Source: CAYUQT01 sp964446835 (lineage in GTDB: Bacteria > Planctomycetota > Phycisphaerae > UBA1845 > JAFGLZ01). From it: a DNA stretch of 64,000 nt. Within the stretch, counting starts at the first letter, position 1. Each line of letters opens with the position of its first letter. The notes beneath the pieces were generated by a model. It saw only the letters and a program-made list of their open reading frames with translations, searched no databases and was not told the DNA's origin. The stretch spans positions 74,141 to 138,140 of the forward strand of contig CAYUQT010000019.1 in assembly GCA_964446835.1 (NCBI GenBank), written 5' to 3'. Both the position numbers and the translations under genes were made by a program. Below, one piece after another: positions 1 to 9,175 of the stretch.

Positions 1-296
1 TCATATTCCGGGGCGATCGGGTCGAACCGGCACGGCCCGCGCTCGACATACTGTCCGTTGATATGAAGGATGTACCGTGAATCGGCGAACAGGTCGAGCG
101 AGGCCTTGGACGGTGGGCCCTCCAGGTCGAAGGTCTTGCGGAAGGCCACGTACACCTGTTTGCCCGTCGGGGCGGAGGCCAGCCAGATCATCGATTGCTT
201 GAGTGCGGCGCCGACCGCGTCTTCTCTCACGTCGGACGCGGTGGCCCGACTCGTCATGGCTGCCAGTATCGCCAGACTCAGAATCACACGTTGCAT
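1..296 (-). CDS. Secreted alpha-L-rhamnosidase-like protein, N-terminal part only
   Basis: This gene starts at the ATG at 296 on the minus strand and runs off the window edge, so only about 98 residues are visible. The first 20 residues (MQRVILSLAILAAMTSRATA) look like a signal peptide. Further on, residues around 73-90 read like the ligand-binding N-terminal domain of family 78 glycoside hydrolases (ADSRYILHINGQYVERGP), which places a jelly-roll module before the catalytic barrel. The inferred role is release of rhamnose from polysaccharide outside the cytoplasm. The catalytic domain lies outside the window, so the enzymatic assignment is tentative. The gene is divergent from the radical SAM gene, with about 160 bases between them. 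Confidence 0.55.
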   Translation of the reverse strand, partial: MQRVILSLAILAAMTSRATASDVREDAVGAALKQSMIWLASAPTGKQVYVAFRKTFDLEGPPSKASLDLFADSRYILHINGQYVERGPCRFDPIAPEY

Positions 297-459
297 GTCT
301 CGCCCTTTCGTGGTCTTCGGTAGCGTGGGGTGCTCGTGCGTTGGCCTCCCCGCAACGGTCTACTACTATAGCGCTATCGGGATCATTCCGGAAAGCCGTC
401 GTGTTCGAGGGGTGGGCACGGTTGTCAAGCGGAGCGTCCCAGGAGAAGATACCAAAGTT

Positions 460-1668
460 ATGATCCTACGGGGAACTCGGCGGCCCAGAGGCGGTCCTAT
501 GGAGTCTGACACCAAGGCGACATCCGACTACGCCGGTTTCGAACAGGGGCCGATTCGTCCCCCCAGCGAGGCCCGAAGCCTGCTCATCCGGGTCACGCGA
601 AACTGCCCGTGGAATCGGTGTACCTTCTGTCCGGTGTACAAAGGGACGCGGTTTTCCATTCGGCCGGTCGAGCACGTCAAGAGGGATATCGATCACGTCC
701 ATCGGTGGATTGAGGTGCTGCGTGCGGCGAGTCTGTCCGGCGATCGTCTGATGCGATCGCAGATGCCCGAGCACGTCGACCCGAACGATCCGACCGATTC
801 GGCCGCCTTCACGGCTGCCTACAACTGGTTCAATCTGGGTCATATGGAATCGGTCTTCCTCCAGGACGCCAACAGCCTGGTGGTCAAGCCCGATCGGCTG
901 GTGGAGATCCTTGTACATCTGCGTACGCGTTTTCCGGAGACCCAGCGGATCACGTCGTACGCCCGTTCCGAAACGGTGGCACGGATTTCCGACGACGATA
1001 TGCAGGCCCTGGCCCAGGCGAGCCTGAACCGCATCCATATCGGGCTGGAGTCCGGCTGCGACGAGGTCCTGAGCAGGGTCAAGAAAGGCACGGACAAGGC
1101 CAAGGCGATCACTGCGGGGCAGAAGGTCCGGCGGGCCGGCATCGAACTCTCGGAGTATTACATGCCGGGGCTGGGCGGCCGCGATCTCTCTCAATCGCAC
1201 GCGATCGATTCGGCCGACACGCTGAATCAGATCAATCCCGACTTCATTCGGTTGCGAACACTGGCGATTCCCGGACGGGTGCCGCTCTTCGAGGAGTGCA
1301 TGGCCGGCCAGTTCGAGCGGTGCACGGATCTGGAGGTCGTTGGGGAACTTCTGCTGTTTCTAGAGAAGCTCGAGGGCATTACGAGCCGGATCACGAGCGA
1401 TCACGTGCTGAATCTCTTCGAGGACCTCGAAGGCAAGCTGCCGGACGACAAAGAGCGTATGATGGAGATTCCGCGACGGTTCCTGGCTATGGATCCGCGG
1501 CGTCGATACCTGTATCAAGTGGGGCGGCGGCTGGGGTATTTCCGCAGTATCGATGAGCTGGACAATCCCCGTCGCCTGGCCCATGCAGAGGCCGCCTGTG
1601 CCGAGCTGGGCGTCACGCCCGAAAACGTCGACGAGATGGTTCAGGCGGTGATGGCGAGATTCATCTGA
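460..1668 (+). CDS. Radical SAM protein (COG1032-like)
   Basis: The protein has about 402 residues. The iron-sulfur motif is at Cys49, Cys54 and Cys57 (NCPWNRCTFC), which is CX4CX2C rather than the usual CX3CX2C. A typical barrel follows, with a GLESGCDEVL segment like those of YgiQ/HemN-type enzymes, then a helical C-terminal region. It would bind a 4Fe-4S cluster and S-adenosylmethionine and carry out a radical reaction on an unknown substrate. No B12-binding domain is visible. The reading frame is open back to position 70, but that stretch lies over the divergent gene. The ATG at 460 has AGGAGA at 441-446, which is rather far upstream; the ATG at 499 is the alternative. The substrate cannot be inferred from its neighbours. 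Confidence 0.8.
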   Translation: MILRGTRRPRGGPMESDTKATSDYAGFEQGPIRPPSEARSLLIRVTRNCPWNRCTFCPVYKGTRFSIRPVEHVKRDIDHVHRWIEVLRAASLSGDRLMRSQMPEHVDPNDPTDSAAFTAAYNWFNLGHMESVFLQDANSLVVKPDRLVEILVHLRTRFPETQRITSYARSETVARISDDDMQALAQASLNRIHIGLESGCDEVLSRVKKGTDKAKAITAGQKVRRAGIELSEYYMPGLGGRDLSQSHAIDSADTLNQINPDFIRLRTLAIPGRVPLFEECMAGQFERCTDLEVVGELLLFLEKLEGITSRITSDHVLNLFEDLEGKLPDDKERMMEIPRRFLAMDPRRRYLYQVGRRLGYFRSIDELDNPRRLAHAEAACAELGVTPENVDEMVQAVMARFI

Positions 1669-1738
1669 GCGGCCGGATCTCCAGGGCCCTCCGGGAGGCG
1701 GGGGACCCTGCAACCGATCGCCGAAACGGGAGCCGACT

Positions 1739-2755
<1,017 letters not shown>

Positions 2756-2758
2756 TCC

Positions 2759-3655
2759 ATGACCCTCGCGACCGACCAGAACGTTCTGCTCGATGCCGAG
2801 TTCATTCATCGGCTCGAACAGCTCGACCTCACGTCGCGGAAGATCCTCGCCGGAAAGACCAAGGGTGAACGCCGCAGCAAGCGAAAGGGCGAGTCGGTCG
2901 AGTTCGCCGACTATCGCAGCTATGTGGTCGGCGACGACCTTCGGTTTCTCGACTGGAACATCTACGGCCGGCTCGACCGGCTGTTCATCAAGCTCTTTCT
3001 CGAGGAAGAGGACCTGAACGTCTGGCTGCTGCTGGACGTCAGCAAGAGCATGGACTGGGGCGAGCCGGCCAAGGGGCTGTACGCCAAGCGGGTGGCGGCG
3101 GCTCTAGCCTACGTGGGCCTGGTCAACTTCGATCGGGTCCACCTCTGTGCCTACAGCGACGGAATCGTCGGCGAGATGACCGGGATTCGCGGACGGCGGA
3201 TGATGCATCAGGTGCTGGGTTTCCTGGGCGGTCTGCCGATGGGCGGGCCGAGCCATCTGGCCGTCGCGTGCCGGCAGTTCGCAATCCGCCACAAGCCGCG
3301 TGGCCTGCTGGTCGTGTTGAGCGACTTTCTCGACAAGAGCGGAATCGAGCAGGGGCTGCGATACCTCGTTCGGCGAGACCTGGACGTCTACGTTCTGCAA
3401 TTGCTTTGTCCGCAGGAGATCGATCCGCCGATGAGCGGCGATCTGAGGCTTGTGGACATCGAGGACGCCGATGTGTCGGAGGTGACGATCACGCGGGAGC
3501 TGGTGCGCCGGTACAAAGCGAATCTCGAGGCCTACTGCCGGACGCTCAAAGACTTCTGCTCCCGGCGAGACCTGACCTACTTGTTCGCCAGCACCGACGT
3601 GCGGTTCGATCACCTGGTGCTGTCATACCTCCGACGGCGCGGGCTTCTGAAGTAG
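2759..3655 (+). CDS. DUF58 protein with a VWA-like fold
   Basis: This 298-residue protein shows the DUF58 signature VGDDLRFLDW near residues 60-69, followed by a metal-ion-dependent adhesion motif, DVSKS (DxSxS), near residue 94. It has no signal peptide or membrane span, so it probably works in the cytoplasm or against the membrane as the partner of the MoxR ATPase encoded 3 bases upstream. DUF58 proteins accompany MoxR in aerotolerance and cell-envelope stress operons. Its exact biochemical role is unknown for the family. The spacing indicates co-transcription and probably translational coupling with the ATPase. Confidence 0.93.
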   Translation: MTLATDQNVLLDAEFIHRLEQLDLTSRKILAGKTKGERRSKRKGESVEFADYRSYVVGDDLRFLDWNIYGRLDRLFIKLFLEEEDLNVWLLLDVSKSMDWGEPAKGLYAKRVAAALAYVGLVNFDRVHLCAYSDGIVGEMTGIRGRRMMHQVLGFLGGLPMGGPSHLAVACRQFAIRHKPRGLLVVLSDFLDKSGIEQGLRYLVRRDLDVYVLQLLCPQEIDPPMSGDLRLVDIEDADVSEVTITRELVRRYKANLEAYCRTLKDFCSRRDLTYLFASTDVRFDHLVLSYLRRRGLLK

Positions 3656-3740
3656 GAGGCGATCGAGGGAGACTCGGGCGATCCTCGGTCATCGTGACGC
3701 ATCGGCGTCGTGACATGGCGTCGCGCGGGAAACATGCATT

Positions 3741-5720
3741 GTGAGCTTTTTGGCACCCATCTGGATTCCTCTTCTGACGGCGGGGCTGGCCGTGCCGGTC
3801 CTCCTGCTGCTGTATTTCCTGAAGCTTCGACGACAGGAAATGGCGGTGTCGTCGACGCTGCTCTGGCGGCAGACGATCCAGGATCTTCAGGTGAACGCTC
3901 CCTTTCAGCGGCTCAAGAACAGCCTTCTATTGTGGCTCCAGATGGCGACCCTGCTCACGGCGGTGTTCTGTCTGTGGCAGCCGGTCGTCCGTCGAATCAG
4001 GGCTGAGGAGAAGACATCTATCCTGCTCATCGATCAATCCGCTTCCATGGCGACGCGAGAGTCGGGGGGGCAGACGCGGCTGGAGATGGCCAAGGCCCAG
4101 GCCAAGACCTACATCGACAATCTGGACAATCGCAGCAAGGTGATGATCATTGCCCATTCCGATCGCGCCCACGTGGTGTGCCCCTTCACGACGGACAAGG
4201 CGGCGTTGCGACTTCACATCGATTCGCTATCGCAGACCGACGGCCCCAGCCGTCTGGGCGAGGCCCTTCAACTGGCCGAGGCGCACGGCACGCGGCAGGT
4301 CTTGAGTACGGGGGCAGGCGATCTGACGCCGGAGTCGGCCACCGAATCGGCCGAGATGGTTCTCTTCAGCGACGGTCGGATCGAGGATGCCTCGGCGCTG
4401 GTGTTGCGGCGAGGCTCTCTCTCGCTGGCGTGCATCGGACAGGGTACGGACAACGCGGGCATCCTGAGCCTCGACGTACGACGCAATTACGAACGTCCCG
4501 AGGTTCTCAGTGTCTTTGCCACGGTGGCCAACTACGGCCCGAATGCGATCGAGTCGGATGTGACGGTCAAGGTCGATGGTCGTCTGCTGGGTGTGGGCCC
4601 CGTTCGTCTGGCAGGGGTACCGAAGGGAGCGGTTACGACGAATCCCTCGGCCGATGCAGTCGGCAGCCCTTCGACGGCCGGCGTGCCTTTCGAGATGCCC
4701 TTTGCCGGTTCCGGGGTGCTTGAGGTGAGTCTCGTTCGACCGGATGCGTTGCCGGCCGACAACACGGCGTGGGCGGTCGTGCAGCCGCCCAGAAGCCTCG
4801 ATGTTCTGCTCGTGTCGTCGGACAATCCCTTCCTGAAGAAGGCACTGGGCTCGCTGCCTCTGCGCCGTCTCTTGCAGATCGCCCCGCAGGCTTTCGAGTC
4901 CGATTCCGGCAAATACGCGACAGAGGGGCGACTGGCCTTCGACGTGGCGGTGCTGGACCGTCACAGTCCCGGCCGATTGCCCGTGGGCAACTACATCTTC
5001 TTCGGTGCGTTGCCGAAAGTGGACGAGATCAAAGGAAAGGGAGACGTTACGGGCGAGTTCATCTACGACTGGGACGAGCAGCACCCCATCCTTCGGCACG
5101 TGCTGTTGAGCCACCTGCGCGTCTCGAAATGGCAACGCGTGGAACTGCCTCCTCGCGCGGTTCGACTGGTGGAAGGTGAGACGACGCCCGTCATTGCGCT
5201 GCTGTCGAGCGGCGGCAGCCGGTTCCTTCTGGTGGCGTTCGACCTGTTCGATTCCAACTGGCCGCTCCAGGTGGGTTTCCCGATCTTTGCGTATAACGCC
5301 ATTCAGTATCTGTCCGGCAATACGACCACGGGCACCTCTGAGGTTCTGCGGCCCGGACAGGCGCTGCCGATTGCCGTACCCCCGGGGGTCGACCGCCTGA
5401 CCGTGCGACGGCCCGACGGCCGGCGCGATTCGATCGAGACGAAGGATCGTCCGATCGTGTACTACGGCGACACCTACCGTCTGGGACTCTATCGGGTCGA
5501 ACCCTCGGCCCCCGGACACGAGGGTTTCGCGGTCAACCTGCTGAACGCGACGGAGAGCGACATCCGTCCGAATCCCGGACTGAAGATCGGCACCGAGGCG
5601 ATCACCACCGCCGGCGTGATCCGACACGAGAACCGCCCCCTCTGGCCTTGGCTGCTGCTGGGCGCGATGGCCCTGCTGCTCGTCGAGTGGACGGTCTACA
5701 ACCGCCGCATGCGGGTGTAG
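3741..5720 (+). CDS. BatA-type membrane protein with VWA domain
   Basis: The protein has 659 residues. Residues 1-80 form a BatA domain with two membrane spans (LLLLYFLKLRR, then a span around 60-80). A VWA domain follows with a DQSAS metal-binding motif near residue 97. A large extracytoplasmic region comes next, and a last span lies near residues 636-652 before a basic tail. The start is a GTG. The alternative in-frame starts are all internal to the first span, so GTG is preferred. The gene follows MoxR and DUF58 by 85 bases and presumably belongs to the same operon. Separate BatB, BatC and BatD genes are not present, so this operon is a reduced Bat set. Its role in oxygen or envelope stress is inferred from the family. 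Confidence 0.88.
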   Translation: MSFLAPIWIPLLTAGLAVPVLLLLYFLKLRRQEMAVSSTLLWRQTIQDLQVNAPFQRLKNSLLLWLQMATLLTAVFCLWQPVVRRIRAEEKTSILLIDQSASMATRESGGQTRLEMAKAQAKTYIDNLDNRSKVMIIAHSDRAHVVCPFTTDKAALRLHIDSLSQTDGPSRLGEALQLAEAHGTRQVLSTGAGDLTPESATESAEMVLFSDGRIEDASALVLRRGSLSLACIGQGTDNAGILSLDVRRNYERPEVLSVFATVANYGPNAIESDVTVKVDGRLLGVGPVRLAGVPKGAVTTNPSADAVGSPSTAGVPFEMPFAGSGVLEVSLVRPDALPADNTAWAVVQPPRSLDVLLVSSDNPFLKKALGSLPLRRLLQIAPQAFESDSGKYATEGRLAFDVAVLDRHSPGRLPVGNYIFFGALPKVDEIKGKGDVTGEFIYDWDEQHPILRHVLLSHLRVSKWQRVELPPRAVRLVEGETTPVIALLSSGGSRFLLVAFDLFDSNWPLQVGFPIFAYNAIQYLSGNTTTGTSEVLRPGQALPIAVPPGVDRLTVRRPDGRRDSIETKDRPIVYYGDTYRLGLYRVEPSAPGHEGFAVNLLNATESDIRPNPGLKIGTEAITTAGVIRHENRPLWPWLLLGAMALLLVEWTVYNRRMRV

Positions 5721-5781
5721 CAGATGCCCGCGCCGCGTCCACGAAACGGCATTACCGAATCACCCCATTCTTCCCTGAAGA

Positions 5782-7179
5782 TCAAACTCGTCGCATGACG
5801 GCCACGAACCCGCCGTCACGCCAGTCGGTCGGCTCGTCGCCCGACGTCGGGAGCGTGAGGTGTGATTTCTCGATACGCCAGTCGGGTCTTCCGGCCAGAA
5901 ACCGCTGGATGGTCTGTTCATCCTCTTCCGGCTCAATGCTGCACGTGGAATAGACAAGTTTCGCACCTTGCCGAACATGGTGAGCTGCTCGGGAAAGCAA
6001 CTTGAACTGCTCTTCGGCCAGTGCGGCCGGGTCCGACGGTTTGAGGCGATAGCGCGCATCCGCCCGCCGAGAGAGCACACCGGTATTGCTGCACGGAGCG
6101 TCCACGAGCGTCAGGTCGAACGGGCCCAGTCGGGCGGCAGTTTCGTCGAGATGATCGGCTATGACGGTTCGCACACACGTGACGCCCATTCGTCGGCAAC
6201 TGTCGCGGATCAGTTCGATCTTCTCCTCGGACCGATCGCAGGCGAGGATCACTCCGTGGTTGTCCATGCACTCGGCCAGTTGAGTCGTCTTGGTGCCGGG
6301 TGCGGCGCAGAGGTCAAGGACTCTCTGTCCGGGTTTGGGCGGAGCGGCACGAACCACGGCCTGGGCGGTCATGTCCTGCGGCTGACAGACCCCCTCCATG
6401 ACGACGGGCATCCGTCGAGCCGGCGGACCGTGCAGCACGAAGATCGCCTCGCCGTGCGGGTCGCGCGTGGCGACGGTCTCCTCACGGGTCAGCCGCGCCA
6501 GCAGCTCTTCGGCATTGATCCGCAGACCGTTGGGGCGCAGGACCAGCGGGGGTTTCAGGTTGCCGGTCAGGCACACCCGTTCGGCGGCGTCGGCCCCGTG
6601 CGTCTTGAGCCATCGCTGCACGAGCCACTGCGGATGCGACGTCGACAGGGCAAGATAGGCGGCACGATCGGAGGCCGGATCGTCGAAGAGATCGACGGTC
6701 AGGCTTCGCCACCGTCGACGATCGATCCGAACCGCCCGTCTCGGCGGCGGCGGGTCCGACTGGATCGTTTCGTCCATGTGCCTGAGCAGTTCGCGCAAAA
6801 GGGCGTTCGTCAGTCCGCCGGACTTGGGGTCCAGTCGTCTCTTGGCCTGTTCGACTGCGGCGTTCACAGCGGCAAAGGGCGGAATGCGTTCGAGCCAGAC
6901 GAGTTGGTAGACGGCCATCCGCAGAATGCCCAGCAGCTCGGCACGCAGACTGGTCAATCGCCCCTTCAGGAAGGCCGAGATCAGCCGATCGAGGGTCAGC
7001 CGATGGCGGACCACGCCCATGGCCAGTTCGTGCGCCAGGCCCGCCTCGAGCGAGTCGAGGTGAGACCGATCGCGGACGTCCTCGATGGCGTCGTCGATGA
7101 ATGCGCCGGAACGCCCATGGGCCACCAAGGCCTCAAGCGCCGCGTCGCGTCCATTGATGGGCAGGTTCGTCGTGCTCAT
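5782..7179 (-). CDS. rsmB: 16S rRNA (cytosine-967-C5)-methyltransferase RsmB
   Basis: The protein has 465 residues from the ATG at 7179; an upstream TTG at 7191 is possible but has no better ribosome site. Residues 1-150 form a NusB-like RNA-binding domain and the rest a Rossmann methyltransferase. The SAM-binding loop reads LCAAPGTKTTQLAE. The two catalytic cysteines of the m5C family are in DAPCSNTG and VYSTCS. It methylates C967 of 16S rRNA during small-subunit assembly. The gene converges on the BatA-like gene, with about 60 bases between the two stop codons and no clear terminator. Confidence 0.95.
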   Translation of the reverse strand: MSTTNLPINGRDAALEALVAHGRSGAFIDDAIEDVRDRSHLDSLEAGLAHELAMGVVRHRLTLDRLISAFLKGRLTSLRAELLGILRMAVYQLVWLERIPPFAAVNAAVEQAKRRLDPKSGGLTNALLRELLRHMDETIQSDPPPPRRAVRIDRRRWRSLTVDLFDDPASDRAAYLALSTSHPQWLVQRWLKTHGADAAERVCLTGNLKPPLVLRPNGLRINAEELLARLTREETVATRDPHGEAIFVLHGPPARRMPVVMEGVCQPQDMTAQAVVRAAPPKPGQRVLDLCAAPGTKTTQLAECMDNHGVILACDRSEEKIELIRDSCRRMGVTCVRTVIADHLDETAARLGPFDLTLVDAPCSNTGVLSRRADARYRLKPSDPAALAEEQFKLLSRAAHHVRQGAKLVYSTCSIEPEEDEQTIQRFLAGRPDWRIEKSHLTLPTSGDEPTDWRDGGFVAVMRRV

Positions 7180-7359
7180 GGTCCAGGGCAATCATATTAA
7201 CAGGTTTCGCGACTCCATGGATGCCGCGCGCCGGGTTCGACGGACCCGCATCCGGATCTGTCCACGGACACGCCTCTGGACACGGCCGAGACCTGCCGCC
7301 ACAATCGCCGACAATCCGATTCCGTGTGCTGGACTCCGATCACGTACGGAGAGGTGTTT

Positions 7360-9033
7360 ATGACTCCCATCGCATTCCGCCCGGTCGTGGCCATGGTCTG
7401 CGGGCTTCTGGTGATCGAGGCGCTCGGCCAGGAACTTCCCAGGGCGTCCATGCCTGCCGATGCGAAGACCTTCATGGTCCGCATGCGCGACGGCATCGAG
7501 CTGGCTACCGACGTCGTACTGCCCAAGGGCAAGGCGGGTGGGAAGTATCCTGCCGTTCTGGTCCGCACGCCGTACAGCCGTCGAGACAACATTGCTGCCA
7601 TTGCCGCCGCGGTAATTACCAGAATCGGCTTTGCCGCCGTGACGCAGGACCTCCGTGGCAGGTTCGACTCGCAGGGCTGTGATTTTCCGGTCCACGCCGG
7701 ATGTGCCTGGCATCGGATTCAGGACGGCTACGACACGATCGAATGGATCGCGCAGCAGCCCTGGAGCAACGGCAAGATCGGCACCGTGGGGCCGTCCGCA
7801 ATGGGCGCTACGCAGAACCTCACCTTGCCCACCCAGCCGCCCCATCTGACGTGCGCCTTCGTCATCGTTGCCTGGGCCGACATCTACAACCACGGGGCCT
7901 ACTGGGGGGGCGAGTTCAGCAAGGCCCTGGCCGAACGGTGGATCCTCGACAATCGGTTCGATCGGCGAAACCTCGACCTGATGCGGTCGCATCCGGCCTA
8001 TGACGAGTTCTGGGATACCTGGAACACCGAGCACCAGGCGCCGCGGGTCAACGTGCCGGTGATGTACTTCGGCGGTTGGTACGATCATTTCACGCAGGGA
8101 ACCCTCAACAGCTTCATGGCCACTCAGAAGAACGGCGGACCCAACGCCCGAAAGACCTGTCGGCTTGTCATGGGGCCGTGGACACACACAGGCCTGCCCA
8201 AAGGGTTGGACTATCCGCCCAACGCCAAGCCGCCCTACGAACTCGAGACGGTCGCGTGGTTCATGAAGCACCTCAAGGGGGCCGATCCGATCGGCGGGGC
8301 GAACCAGAAGCCCGTCCGCTATTACGTCATGGGCGCCTCCGGCGAGTATGACGCCCCGGGGCATCGCTGGCGAACGGCCGACACGTGGCCCGTCCCCTCC
8401 GAAGAGGTGAAGTACTACCTTCGCAAGGGCAATGCGTTGTCCCCCGAGCCGCCGACGGAAGAGGACGCATCGGCCGCCTACGACTATGATCCGAAGAACC
8501 CCGTTCCGAGCATCGGCGGCGGCGTGCTGACGCCCGGAGAAGGCATTCAGGATCAACGCCCCGTTGAAGGCCGCAAGGATGTCATCCTCTTTACGACCCC
8601 TGTGCTGACTCAGCCGGTCGAGGCGACAGGACGGATTCGCGTGAGGCTGTGGGGCAGTTCATCCTGCAAGGATACCGACTTCACGGCCAAGCTTACCGAT
8701 GTCTATCCCGACGGGCGGAGCCTGCTGGTTCTCGACGGCGTGATTCGGGCCGCCTTCCGCGACTCGCTGAGCAAGCCCAGCCTCATGGAGCCGGGCAAGG
8801 TGTATCCCTTCGAGATCGATCTGTGGTCTACCAGCATCATCTTCAACAAGGGACACCGGATTCGCGTGGCGATCAGCAGCAGCAACCACACGCGATTCGA
8901 GGCCAACCCGAACACGGGCAAGGTTTTCGACCGGAACGATCAGACCCTCATCGCGAAGAACTCAATCTACTTCGACAAGACACGGCCTTCGTACATACTC
9001 CTGCCCAGGCCGATCGAGACGGCGGGCAAGTAG
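7360..9033 (+). CDS. Secreted CocE/NonD-family alpha/beta hydrolase (S15-like)
   Basis: The protein has 557 residues. It starts with a probable signal peptide ending near residue 24 (LLVIEALGQ). The alpha/beta hydrolase core carries a serine nucleophile in VGPSAMGATQN, a catalytic aspartate probably in GGWYDHFTQG and a histidine in WTHTGLPKG. The last 200 residues resemble the beta-sandwich of X-Pro dipeptidyl-peptidases (PepX_C), as in cocaine esterase and glutaryl-7-ACA acylase. It would hydrolyse an ester or acyl-amide in the periplasm; the substrate is unknown. The ATG at 7360 is preferred over a GTG at 7324 because GGAGAGG (7348-7354) lies 5 bases before it. Confidence 0.88.
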   Translation: MTPIAFRPVVAMVCGLLVIEALGQELPRASMPADAKTFMVRMRDGIELATDVVLPKGKAGGKYPAVLVRTPYSRRDNIAAIAAAVITRIGFAAVTQDLRGRFDSQGCDFPVHAGCAWHRIQDGYDTIEWIAQQPWSNGKIGTVGPSAMGATQNLTLPTQPPHLTCAFVIVAWADIYNHGAYWGGEFSKALAERWILDNRFDRRNLDLMRSHPAYDEFWDTWNTEHQAPRVNVPVMYFGGWYDHFTQGTLNSFMATQKNGGPNARKTCRLVMGPWTHTGLPKGLDYPPNAKPPYELETVAWFMKHLKGADPIGGANQKPVRYYVMGASGEYDAPGHRWRTADTWPVPSEEVKYYLRKGNALSPEPPTEEDASAAYDYDPKNPVPSIGGGVLTPGEGIQDQRPVEGRKDVILFTTPVLTQPVEATGRIRVRLWGSSSCKDTDFTAKLTDVYPDGRSLLVLDGVIRAAFRDSLSKPSLMEPGKVYPFEIDLWSTSIIFNKGHRIRVAISSSNHTRFEANPNTGKVFDRNDQTLIAKNSIYFDKTRPSYILLPRPIETAGK

Positions 9034-9175
9034 CGGGCCACCGGGCAGGCCGCACGAATCGGCCGGCACCCGGCGTTGCAGGACAATACAGGACTCTGCG
9101 AGAAGTCTCTGAGTCGGCGGTTCCTGATTCCGAGTTGGGAATACCGGCGACCCATGATCGAGGAGAACCCGTCTG

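Noticed and set aside
5968..7200. 410-codon plus-strand frame opposite rsmB
   Set aside because: It is antisense to a certain methyltransferase gene.
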